Positions 27,203 through 35,098 of a stretch of 64,000 bases of DNA are shown piece by piece; positions within the stretch are counted from its first letter, which is position 1; each line of letters starts with the position of its first letter. The DNA is from an uncultured Actinomycetaceae bacterium (lineage in GTDB: Bacteria > Actinomycetota > Actinomycetes > Actinomycetales > Actinomycetaceae). Position numbers and translations under genes: made by a program. The notes beneath the pieces are model-generated. The model worked only from the letters and a program-made list of their open reading frames with translations, made no database searches and was not told the DNA's origin. The stretch spans positions 1 to 64,000 of the forward strand of contig CABQJD010000001.1 of assembly GCA_902464405.1 (NCBI GenBank). The letters run 5' to 3'.

Positions 27203-28044
27203 GCCTCCACCTCCTTGCTTCGCGTTGATCGCAATTGCACCATTGCAATCACCACCACAACCACAACGAATATCACAGCTTTAGCCTGCCCAACGCCTTC
27301 TTCTCCGATACGAGAGAACATCGTATTGACGATGTTGAGTGCAACCATCTCAGTTTGATCGAGTGGAGCACCATTTGTGAGAGCAAGGTTTTGATCGTAG
27401 AGCTTAAATGAGCTGGAAAGGGTAAGGAAGAGGCAGATCGTGACTGATGGCATCACCATTGGTATCGTCACGTGCCGCAAGACCGTCCAACGCCCTGCGC
27501 CATCAATTTCTGCCGCTTCAATGAGTTCGGGTGGCACATTTTGCAAGCCAGCTATATAAATAATCATCATATACCCAACCTGCTGCCAGTTGATGAGCAT
27601 AATCATGCCGATATAACCATATTTCCAATCGGCAATAATCGTGGTCTGATAGTGAACGAGCACAGCGTTGATCATCACTTGCCAGGTGTAGCCCAAGACG
27701 ATTCCGCCAATGAGATTCGGCATGAAAAATACTGTGCGGAAGAAGTTCGTGCCGCGAAGTTTCTGCGTAAGAACCCACGCAATTGCGAACGAAAAGATAT
27801 TAACTGTGACGATTGAGACGATCACAATCAATGCTGTGAAACCAAAACTACCGACGAAGCCTGAACGCTCCTTAAATGCCTCTTGGTAATTAGCAAGCCC
27901 CACCCATGTGGCATCTGTGACCGTGGTGAACTCGCAGAACGACAGTATAAAGCCCATCACGAACGGCACGAGAAACGCAATTGCGAATGCAAGCAATGTC
28001 GGTAGCACAAAAAGCGGGAAATATTTTTTTAATGATCTTTGCAT
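27199..28044 (-). CDS. Sugar ABC transporter permease, CUT1 MalF type (system 1)
   Basis: A 281-residue permease, first of the pair, with six helices and the EAA loop EAAEIDGAGRWTVLRHVTIP. The ATG at 28044 (GAGGGG upstream) gives MQRSLKKYFPLFVLPTLL; the frame runs open to 28110, but that extension would cover the intercistronic hairpin. It is separated from the binding-protein gene by about 105 bp that hold a 13-bp stem-loop, a typical way of lowering permease expression relative to the binding protein. Confidence 0.92.
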   Translation of the reverse strand: MQRSLKKYFPLFVLPTLLAFAIAFLVPFVMGFILSFCEFTTVTDATWVGLANYQEAFKERSGFVGSFGFTALIVIVSIVTVNIFSFAIAWVLTQKLRGTNFFRTVFFMPNLIGGIVLGYTWQVMINAVLVHYQTTIIADWKYGYIGMIMLINWQQVGYMMIIYIAGLQNVPPELIEAAEIDGAGRWTVLRHVTIPMVMPSVTICLFLTLSSSFKLYDQNLALTNGAPLDQTEMVALNIVNTMFSRIGEEGVGQAKAVIFVVVVVVIAMVQLRSTRSKEVEA

Positions 28045-28086
28045 AGTGCGCGATCCCCTCAAAAATGCTAATGGCTGATAGATAAG

Positions 28087-28139
28087 CTGTTGGGTTCGCA
28101 CTGATCTCACTCGAGGGCGAAGCAGCGCGAACCCAACAG
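28087..28139 (-). terminator. Intercistronic stem-loop between SBP and permease genes (system 1)
   Basis: CTGTTGGGTTCGC (28087-28099) and GCGAACCCAACAG (28127-28139) form a perfect 13-bp stem with a 27-nt loop, between the binding-protein stop and the first permease. There is no T-run. It is probably an mRNA-stabilising or attenuating hairpin that raises binding-protein yield, rather than a full terminator. Confidence 0.65.
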
Positions 28140-28150
28140 GTTTCTAATGC

Positions 28151-29482
28151 CTAGGCGCCTTTTTCAGCAGCCCAATTCTTAATCCAGCTTGCTTTCACAT
28201 CGTCCCAGCTCATATTGCCAGAAGCATATTGAGCTAATGATTGCCCAAGATCTTCCTTAAACTTCTGAGATGGGAAAGTAGTAAATACCCAAGTGACGGT
28301 GTACTTATCGGTATCAGCTATATATGAAGCAATTTCCTTTGCCAACGGATCAGCAGGAATATCGGCATCGGTGTAGTTATTGAACGGAGCAATGAAGCCT
28401 AGATCATTGACCACGTGCTTCTTTCCAGCTTCACCAAGGAAGAGCCAGTTCACGAAATCAATCGTAGCTTTCTGATCTGCCTCAGAGGCTTTTGCATTGA
28501 TAGCCATAAAGGCCTCAGTGCCAACATTCAATCCCTGCTTTTCTTCGCCTTTAACACCCGTATAGATCGGAAGGAATTTGATATTTTCTTCTTTGACGGT
28601 GTTGCCCTGCACATCTTTAACCTGACTCCATGCCCAGTTGCCGTTTTGAACCATTGCAGCCTTGCCCATCGCAAATTCAGCCATCGAATCGGTGACGGTC
28701 TTTGATGGTGCCAGCGTAGGAGCAACTGTGGAATTATTCAGATAGAGATCGAAGATATTCTTGTAGTTCTCGCTGTATTTCAACGTGATTTCTTTTTCGT
28801 CAGTCACGTTTGCATCGCGATATTCATAGAACATCGGTACATCGGCGAGGTGCGTCTGCCAGCGCCAGTCTTCACCAGTTGCGAGAGAGGTCGAAGCAAA
28901 AACGCCATCGATGCCAAGATCAGCTTTCTTTGCCTGCATATCCTCAGCAACTTCCTTGAGCTTAGCGAAATTGTTGATTTCACTCATCGATGAAGCCTTA
29001 GCCCCACTCATCGCGAAGTATTTATCAAAAATTTCCTGGTTGTAGATGATGCCATATCCTTCTACCGCCATAGGAACGCCATAAACTTTCCCATCTTCAC
29101 CTTTAAGCGCAAGTGACGGATCTTTTAATGCCTTCGCAAAATCAGAGTCTGAAATATCCAGAGCGTATTTATTCCAGCTTGCCAAGCCAACTGGACCGTT
29201 AATCTGGAAGAGTGTCGGAGCTTCGCTCTTAGAAATTTCACTCTTCAAGGTTTGCTCATAGGTACCCGACGCAGCCGTCACGACTTTTACCTCAACACCA
29301 GTTTCTTTGGTGTATTCTGCAGCAACTTTCTTAAAAACTTCTTCTTGTTCAGGCTTCCAGTTGAGGAAATAAACGGAACCCTTATCGTCTGCCTTACTTC
29401 CGCTCTCCCCTGAGCATGCTGCAAGACCAGCCAGAGCCATACCTGCAACCATCGTTGCAGCAATGAGCTTCTTCACCTTCAT
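28151..29482 (-). CDS. Sugar ABC transporter substrate-binding lipoprotein (system 1)
   Basis: A 443-residue extracytoplasmic CUT1 binding protein. The N terminus is a lipoprotein signal (MKVKKLIAATMVAGMALAG then LAAC, lipobox cysteine about residue 22). The body has the SBP_bac_1 pattern (EKGEEKQGLNVGTEAFMAIN-like hinge, WLFLGEAGKKHV). The ATG at 29482 follows GGAGG; an ATG at 29500 lies before that Shine-Dalgarno and is rejected. It heads the operon SBP-permease-permease-LacI-YesL. The ligand is not readable from sequence; its position next to the NahK-like kinase suggests an amino-sugar oligosaccharide. Confidence 0.93.
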   Translation of the reverse strand: MKVKKLIAATMVAGMALAGLAACSGESGSKADDKGSVYFLNWKPEQEEVFKKVAAEYTKETGVEVKVVTAASGTYEQTLKSEISKSEAPTLFQINGPVGLASWNKYALDISDSDFAKALKDPSLALKGEDGKVYGVPMAVEGYGIIYNQEIFDKYFAMSGAKASSMSEINNFAKLKEVAEDMQAKKADLGIDGVFASTSLATGEDWRWQTHLADVPMFYEYRDANVTDEKEITLKYSENYKNIFDLYLNNSTVAPTLAPSKTVTDSMAEFAMGKAAMVQNGNWAWSQVKDVQGNTVKEENIKFLPIYTGVKGEEKQGLNVGTEAFMAINAKASEADQKATIDFVNWLFLGEAGKKHVVNDLGFIAPFNNYTDADIPADPLAKEIASYIADTDKYTVTWVFTTFPSQKFKEDLGQSLAQYASGNMSWDDVKASWIKNWAAEKGA

Positions 29483-29995
29483 GTGCCCTCCTTTGGACAT
29501 TGTTTCAGCAACGAGCTGTTTTGCTCATACCGAATTGGAAATACGAACGTGAATCAGAGACACGCGCTACACTCACTCGCAACTGCGCATCTTTTATGAT
29601 TGTTTAGTGGCATTTCCAACCATAAAAAAGAGCATAACAGCTACCTTAGGTAAATGTACGAAAAATATGGAATCGTTTCCAAAATGTTATGGAAATGTAA
29701 CTTATACGTAAGAATTGGCGCTTCTCAGCCCCTAGGAGAGATTAGTAAAAGAGCGTAGCGAATGCACCGCAAAGCATCTCTCGCTACCGATGCACATTGC
29801 AAAACATAAGGCACAGCTTCTCGCATACGCTGCCTCTTACGCCTCATGCACACTAACGATGTGCCTGTACGGAATGCCAAACATACTCAAGCATGCTCAG
29901 GCTCGCTCAAGCACATCAAATACGATATGCACAACTGCCACCAGTAGCGCACGAACAGAAAATTTAGTACACAGCAGAAAACTTAGCGCAGAAAA
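29483..29995. other. Gene-free promoter region of ABC system 1
   Basis: About 510 bp without a credible gene. It carries the LacI-type operator at 29668-29681 and a possible minus-strand promoter (TTGGAA, 17 nt, TAAAAG) closer to the binding-protein gene. The 29740-29990 part shows only A/C-rich sequence with scattered GC-rich blocks and no recognised element. Confidence 0.5.
29668..29681. promoter_or_regulatory. LacI-family operator upstream of ABC system 1
   Basis: TGGAATCGTTTCCA matches the LacI/GalR operator consensus TGNAANCGNTTNCA at every fixed position. It lies 186 bp upstream of the binding-protein start, in the regulatory region of the operon that encodes a LacI-type regulator. Confidence 0.72.
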
Positions 29996-31099
29996 TCAGC
30001 GATATTTCGCCACAATATCGTGCATCGTCTGCCACTTATCTTCCATATCCGCCACCAGTTTGAACTGAGTGCGCGCACGATCGAGATTATGCTGCTCACG
30101 ATGAATCTTGAAATAGACGTCACCCTCAAGATAATCTGCGAGAAAACGCATACCGCATTCAAAAGTCATCACCTTTGCGCCCATCGGCAGATTATCCAAC
30201 TCGATATCAGTAAGAGATCCAGCACACCCCTCGATAAAGCCCTTTGTGTATATATCGAAAAGATCCATATCACACGAAACTTTGCTAAGATCAGGCTCAT
30301 CTTCAAGAGCAGTGGAAGCGCCAAAACGAATCGAATCACCATAATCATTCACAGCCAAACCTGGCATCACGGTGTCGAGATCAATCACGCATATTGCCTC
30401 ACCAGAAGCATTATCAATCAAAATATTATTAAGTTTCGTATCATTGTGAGTTACTCGCATAGGAAACGCATGAGCATCGAGCAGTTCGGCGAAATAATTG
30501 GCATCTGCTTGCCTATCCAGCACAAACTGGATTTCTTGCTGCACTCCAGCAGCTCGCCCGCAGATATCTTTCTCAACAGCACTCTTAAAATCAGCGAAAC
30601 GTTTGCGCGTATCGTGAAAAGCAGGAATAGTCTCGTAGAGAGACTCCACAGGAAAATTAGCAAGTTGATTTTGAAAATGCCCAAACGCGAGCGCTGAATT
30701 GTAGAAATCCTGAGGGTCCTTCACAATATCGAACGACGTGGCATCGTCAATAAAAAGATACGCTCGCCACCAGTGCCCCTCAGAGTCTACAAAGCTGTAG
30801 CTGCCCTCACGAGTAGGAAGTAGACGCAAAGTGCCGCGCTGCGGATCTTTACCCTCAGCAGTGAGCACATCTCGCAAATAATTCGTCACTTTCTCGATGT
30901 TTTGCACCACTTGGTCTGGACGCATGAAAATATCCGTATTGATGCGCTGCAAAATAATTTTTTGTGGCTCTCCAGCTTGGCGAATGAGAAACGTATCATT
31001 AATATGCCCTGAACCATAGGGCATCACTTTCTCCACGTTGCCCGCATAGGCAAAAGCAGCAACAGCCTCGCGGCAGCTTTTCTCAGAAACTTCTTTCAT
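29996..31099 (-). CDS. nahK: N-acetylhexosamine 1-kinase-like anomeric kinase (NahK)
   Basis: A 367-residue phosphotransferase (APH fold) that closely follows bifidobacterial NahK, which converts GlcNAc or GalNAc to the alpha-1-phosphate. Visible blocks include YGSGHINDTFLI, KIILQRINTDIF, the catalytic VTHNDTKLNNIL (Brenner-type H-x-D...N), the metal-binding VIDLDTVMPG, GDSIRFGASTALED, and FECGMRFLADYLEGD. The ATG at 31099 overlaps the stop of the upstream nucleotidyltransferase (ATGA), so the two are translated together. The kinase role is well supported by these blocks; preference between GlcNAc and GalNAc is unknown. Confidence 0.88.
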   Translation of the reverse strand: MKEVSEKSCREAVAAFAYAGNVEKVMPYGSGHINDTFLIRQAGEPQKIILQRINTDIFMRPDQVVQNIEKVTNYLRDVLTAEGKDPQRGTLRLLPTREGSYSFVDSEGHWWRAYLFIDDATSFDIVKDPQDFYNSALAFGHFQNQLANFPVESLYETIPAFHDTRKRFADFKSAVEKDICGRAAGVQQEIQFVLDRQADANYFAELLDAHAFPMRVTHNDTKLNNILIDNASGEAICVIDLDTVMPGLAVNDYGDSIRFGASTALEDEPDLSKVSCDMDLFDIYTKGFIEGCAGSLTDIELDNLPMGAKVMTFECGMRFLADYLEGDVYFKIHREQHNLDRARTQFKLVADMEDKWQTMHDIVAKYR

Positions 31100-32022
31100 C
31101 GCACACCCCACAAATTCTCTGGATACACGCCGTCTTCTTTCATCTTCTTCATCGCTTCGGCAACCACGGGCTTATCTTCTTTATACGTGACGCCAAACCA
31201 CTTATCTGGAGTAGTGAGCACCTTGACTGTAGCTTTCTTTTCTTGAATAAGCTCAGAGACGACGCTCGGCAAGAAATACTCTCCCTTAAGCGGATTCGAT
31301 TTAAGCGTTTTATCCAGAAAAACAGGGAAACCTGCTTTGATTTCCTGCAGCATAGAATTGCTGAAACCCCAAAGATTCATCGAAACAATCGTATCGGAAG
31401 GAAGCCGCTCCCAGGTGTTGCCGTCATCTTCAGAAAATGCGATACTGCCATCACGCTTTTCAATGCGCGTACGTTCCACTATCGACGTGAGGAAATCTTC
31501 GCCGTCTGTCGCGCACACTCCACGAGCTACGTATCCATTATCCGTCACCGTATTTTCCAAAAGGTATCCAACCATAGCGAAACGATAAGCATCGTCGTCA
31601 TGCGTAGTAGAAAGGAAATTATAAATGAGAGAAAAGGCCTCGCGCCCGTAGTAATCGTCTGCATTGATCACAGCAAACGGGCCTAAGATCTGGTCTATTG
31701 CACACAAAATTGCGTGAGCTGTACCCCAAGGCTTCACTCGCCCTTCTGGCAGCGAATAGCCCTCGGGAAGAGCAGAAATATCTTGGAACGCATACGAAAC
31801 GTCCATATACTGCGAGACGCGATCGCCAATCGCTTCGCGAAATACCGCTTCGTTTTCTCTCTTAATAATAAAAATCACTTGCTCAAAACCAGCCTTGCGA
31901 GCATCGTAAAGAGAAAAATCCATAATGATGTGCCCAGCATCGTCAATAGGGTCGATCTGCTTAAGCCCACCGTAGCGCGAACCCATACCTGCAGCCATAA
32001 TTACTAAAACAGGTTTACTCAC
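31096..32022 (-). CDS. Sugar nucleotidyltransferase coupled to NahK
   Basis: A 308-residue NTP-transferase-fold protein. The N-terminal nucleotide loop is VLVIMAAGMGSRYGGLKQIDPI, followed by GTAHAILCA and INADDYYG, as in GalU/RmlA-type pyrophosphorylases, but the spacing does not match GalU or GlmU. It starts at a GTG (32022) with GGGAG upstream; the frame opens further up without a ribosome-binding site. It is coupled to nahK, so the likely reaction is sugar-1-phosphate (GlcNAc-1-P or GalNAc-1-P) plus UTP to UDP-sugar. That substrate assignment is inference from coupling. Confidence 0.8.
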   Translation of the reverse strand: MSKPVLVIMAAGMGSRYGGLKQIDPIDDAGHIIMDFSLYDARKAGFEQVIFIIKRENEAVFREAIGDRVSQYMDVSYAFQDISALPEGYSLPEGRVKPWGTAHAILCAIDQILGPFAVINADDYYGREAFSLIYNFLSTTHDDDAYRFAMVGYLLENTVTDNGYVARGVCATDGEDFLTSIVERTRIEKRDGSIAFSEDDGNTWERLPSDTIVSMNLWGFSNSMLQEIKAGFPVFLDKTLKSNPLKGEYFLPSVVSELIQEKKATVKVLTTPDKWFGVTYKEDKPVVAEAMKKMKEDGVYPENLWGVR

Positions 32023-32142
32023 TGCGTTTCTCCCGTGTTGCGAAAAAGATAAGTGCACATACCGTGCATATGCGTATGTGCCTGTGGCTATTCTAATCAC
32101 TGATACGTTCTGATGTAGAACAATCGATGGAACTAACCAAAA

Positions 32143-32931
32143 CTACGCTCCGATAATTACTTTTATACCCTGCTCTTCAAAGGCAGCTCGCATATCCGAA
32201 TCAATATGTTCATCGGTGATGACTCCATAGATCGAATCTGATCCGCATATACGCGCAAAAGCTGCCACTCCGATTTTTGACGAATCAATCACCACATATA
32301 CACGCTCTGAAACTGCCACCAAGGCTCGATTGACTTCAGCTTCACTCTCGTTATCGGTAAAAACACCACCTGCAGGCGTGATCCCAACAGCCCCTAAAAA
32401 CACAGCATCAACGTTGATATGCGAAAAAATCAACGCAGCAAGAGGCCCTACAAGCTCGTACGAACGAGCGCGAGCCACACCGCCCGTCAGTACAACCCTC
32501 ACTTGCGGATGCACAATCAAATCATTGGCAATATTTACAGCATTAGTGACGACTGTGAGAGGGCGATGCGAAAACGAAAAATCTTTAGTGACTTTCGAAA
32601 TCAATTCCGCACTGATAGCAGTGGTTGTGGTACCGCCATTTAACGCAATAACGGCTCCAGGATGCACGAGATCTGCGGCTTTTTTCGCGATCCTGATTTT
32701 TTGTTTATTATTGCGAACTGTGCGAAACCGCATTGGCGCTTCGCTGCTTGTGGGGTTTTGCATTACTCCCCCACGAGTGCGTGTGAGCAGTTTTTGAGTG
32801 GCTAAATAATCCACATCTCGCCGTATCGTGGCAGGAGATACTCCGAGTTCGGCAATAAGCTCATCGATTGTGAGAGAAGTGCGCTCAACTACCAAGTCTA
32901 AAAGAGCTGCAAGACGTTGCTGCCTACTCAT
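32143..32931 (-). CDS. DeoR/GlpR-family transcriptional regulator
   Basis: A 262-residue regulator with an N-terminal DeoR helix-turn-helix (RQQRLAALLDLVVERTSLTIDELIAELGVSPATIRRDVDYL) and a C-terminal DeoRC sugar-phosphate sensor domain with GGTTTTAIS and TNAVNIANDL. The start at 32931 is chosen because GGAG lies six bases before it; other in-frame ATGs (32937, 32943) are close. It overlaps the end of the GH20 gene by 8 bp, so it is part of the SBP2-permease-permease-GH20 operon and probably responds to a phosphorylated amino sugar. Confidence 0.9.
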   Translation of the reverse strand: MSRQQRLAALLDLVVERTSLTIDELIAELGVSPATIRRDVDYLATQKLLTRTRGGVMQNPTSSEAPMRFRTVRNNKQKIRIAKKAADLVHPGAVIALNGGTTTTAISAELISKVTKDFSFSHRPLTVVTNAVNIANDLIVHPQVRVVLTGGVARARSYELVGPLAALIFSHINVDAVFLGAVGITPAGGVFTDNESEAEVNRALVAVSERVYVVIDSSKIGVAAFARICGSDSIYGVITDEHIDSDMRAAFEEQGIKVIIGA

Positions 32932-34075
32932 CCTCATCTCCATAATTCTTTTTGCGCTGTTCACAAGAATTCAACGTATAGACCTCTTCCTCATCATTAG
33001 GGATGGGAGGAAGATCTAGGGAATCTGCATAGAATTTAAATTCTTTCCACGTGGTGTGCGAAATTTCACCATCCCATGCTATCTGCCCCAGCAAGATGAG
33101 AATATCGCGAGCTTCTCGCAAAACTTCTGCTGGAGTTTGGCATTCAGCCCTGTCTGGCCATAGCGAGAAACGAACCCCTCGGCACGCCTCAAAATTCAGA
33201 AGAGATTGATCGCCGTCAAAAAGATCAAGATGCTTGCGCACCCCTTCAAAAATTTCTTGAGGTTGCGGATCGTAGATATGCTTCTCTGAACGTGAAAAAT
33301 AGAGATATTGCGGCACATTCACCAGCGAATGCCCCATCTGAGCAAACTGCTGCGGAGTATAGTAGCCGCCTTCAATCCCCTTATCCAGCCAGTATTCCAC
33401 TGTAATATCGCTATCAAGTGGCACAACTCCGCCCGAGCGCTGCCCATCGTTCCAAATACGGAGTTTTTTACCGCATCCATTCAGGAAAGCATTGGTTTCA
33501 TTGATAAAAGCAGTGATCGGATCCCACGGCTTAGCTTGTGAACCATACATATCGACTGCCCAATGCGCCAGATCAGGATAGTCTGCATATGTACGATTAT
33601 CGAGTTTATTTTCAAACTCATCTGCACCCATATGCCATTCATCAGCTGTGAAAATACTGCAGTACTTCTCGATCAGGTTCCAATACCAGCTTTTAGCTTG
33701 CTCATTGGTGACGTCGAGGCGCTCGAGATCTTTTTCTCCTGTAGCATCGGTGATCGCGTATTCAGGATATTCACTCAACCACGTGCGCATGTGCCCAGGT
33801 GCATTCACTTCAGGTATGACAGTAATTCCACGATCAGCTGCGTAGTGCACAATCGATTGCGCTTCTTGAGGAGTCACAAATGGTTGATCTGTCTGCGGCC
33901 AATCTTTAGCACCCGAAATTTTTACTTCCCATAGAAGAGTATTAAGGCGCATCATAGCCATTTGATCAAGAAGAGCGTGCATCCATTCATCTGTGTATGC
34001 CACAGTGGAAGCACTAAGAGTCACGCCACGCTCAGCATAGCGAGGTGAGGACGAAGAGAATAATGGGAGTTTCAT
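32924..34075 (-). CDS. Cytoplasmic GH20 beta-hexosaminidase-like enzyme
   Basis: A 383-residue GH20 catalytic domain that releases beta-linked N-acetylhexosamine by substrate-assisted catalysis. The catalytic Asp-Glu pair is in WHMGADEF (D152-E153), preceded by the barrel blocks LNTLLWEVK and VIPEVNAPGHM. There is no signal peptide, no GH20b domain and no carbohydrate-binding module, so it should act inside the cell on oligosaccharides delivered by the ABC transporter encoded upstream. AGGTG precedes the ATG. A 15-bp hairpin separates it from the permeases. Exact linkage preference is unknown; lacto-N-biosidase activity cannot be excluded. Confidence 0.86.
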   Translation of the reverse strand: MKLPLFSSSSPRYAERGVTLSASTVAYTDEWMHALLDQMAMMRLNTLLWEVKISGAKDWPQTDQPFVTPQEAQSIVHYAADRGITVIPEVNAPGHMRTWLSEYPEYAITDATGEKDLERLDVTNEQAKSWYWNLIEKYCSIFTADEWHMGADEFENKLDNRTYADYPDLAHWAVDMYGSQAKPWDPITAFINETNAFLNGCGKKLRIWNDGQRSGGVVPLDSDITVEYWLDKGIEGGYYTPQQFAQMGHSLVNVPQYLYFSRSEKHIYDPQPQEIFEGVRKHLDLFDGDQSLLNFEACRGVRFSLWPDRAECQTPAEVLREARDILILLGQIAWDGEISHTTWKEFKFYADSLDLPPIPNDEEEVYTLNSCEQRKKNYGDEDE

Positions 34076-34097
34076 TAAAATATCACCTACAGGAAAG

Positions 34098-34141
34098 ATA
34101 TGAGTGCCTAGCCAAACAGAAGCTCAGCTAGGCACTCATAT
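34098..34141 (-). terminator. Intercistronic stem-loop before the GH20 gene
   Basis: ATATGAGTGCCTAGC (34098-34112) and GCTAGGCACTCATAT (34127-34141) form a perfect 15-bp stem with a 14-nt loop between the last permease stop and the GH20 start. No T-run follows. It probably attenuates or protects the transcript, as at the other two hairpins of the sugar operons. Confidence 0.65.
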
Positions 34142-34153
34142 AGAAGAACGAAC

Positions 34154-35098
34154 TCAGCCCTTGACCGCACCTGCTGCCAAACCAGATTGCCAGTACTTTT
34201 GCAAACCAAGGAAAAGAACAATCAACGGAATCACACCAAGAAGTGACGCCATCATAATTGGACCAAATTCTGGGCGGAAGTAGCTCAGCATACCGTACAA
34301 ACCAAGAGTAATTGGTTTGAGATGATCCGAAGAAATCATCATCTGAGGCAGAATGAAGTTATTCCACGTTGCTACAAAGATAAAGAGGAAAATCGTCACC
34401 ATTGCTGGAGCAAGCAGCCTGAGCACCATCGTAAAGAAAATACGAAATTCGCCAGCACCATCAATACGAGCTGCTTCAATCAATTCTGTAGGCACTGAAG
34501 ACTGCGCATAAACTCGCCCAAGGAACACGCCAAAGGGAGAGACACAGCACGGAATAATAATTGACGCCATCGTATTGTTGAGCCCCAGATGGATAAACAC
34601 CACGTACATAGGAACAGTCAAAATAGCAACCGGCATAAGCAGACCAGCCATGATTGTGCCGATAGTAAAATTCTTTCCAGGGAAACGGAACTTTGCCATC
34701 GCATAGCCAGCCATCGTAGATACCAGAGTACCTATAGCTGCAGCCACAGTGGAATAGAGGATTGAATTACCAATCCAGCGCCATAGCATACCGCGAGTCC
34801 ATCCCATTAGCGACTCATAGTTAGCAACAACTTGCCCCCACACAGACGAACTCTGCGATTTCTCATTGTGAGGAGCAAACCACAAGCCAAACGTATTCGC
34901 CATTTCAGTGTTATTTTTCGTAGCAGAAATAATCACCCAGAAAATTGGGAAAATAAAGTAGATCAGCACAATTGCCATCACGATAATCGTGCAAATACGA
35001 GCAACGAGAGATGGGCGGATTGAACGAGACGGAAAACCTTCCAAAGATGGAGTATACTCCACGCCGCTAGGGGTCATAGCAACTTTTTTCTTAGTCAT
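34154..35098 (-). CDS. Sugar ABC transporter permease, CUT1 MalG type (system 2)
   Basis: A 314-residue permease with six helices, an EAA loop (IEAARIDGAGEFRIFFTMVLR) and the C terminus GLAAGAVKG. The ATG at 35098 overlaps the end of the MalF-type gene by 8 bp and has GGTTGGTGG upstream; the frame remains open to 35155. It pairs with the preceding permease; again no ATPase gene is present. Confidence 0.93.
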   Translation of the reverse strand: MTKKKVAMTPSGVEYTPSLEGFPSRSIRPSLVARICTIIVMAIVLIYFIFPIFWVIISATKNNTEMANTFGLWFAPHNEKSQSSSVWGQVVANYESLMGWTRGMLWRWIGNSILYSTVAAAIGTLVSTMAGYAMAKFRFPGKNFTIGTIMAGLLMPVAILTVPMYVVFIHLGLNNTMASIIIPCCVSPFGVFLGRVYAQSSVPTELIEAARIDGAGEFRIFFTMVLRLLAPAMVTIFLFIFVATWNNFILPQMMISSDHLKPITLGLYGMLSYFRPEFGPIMMASLLGVIPLIVLFLGLQKYWQSGLAAGAVKG

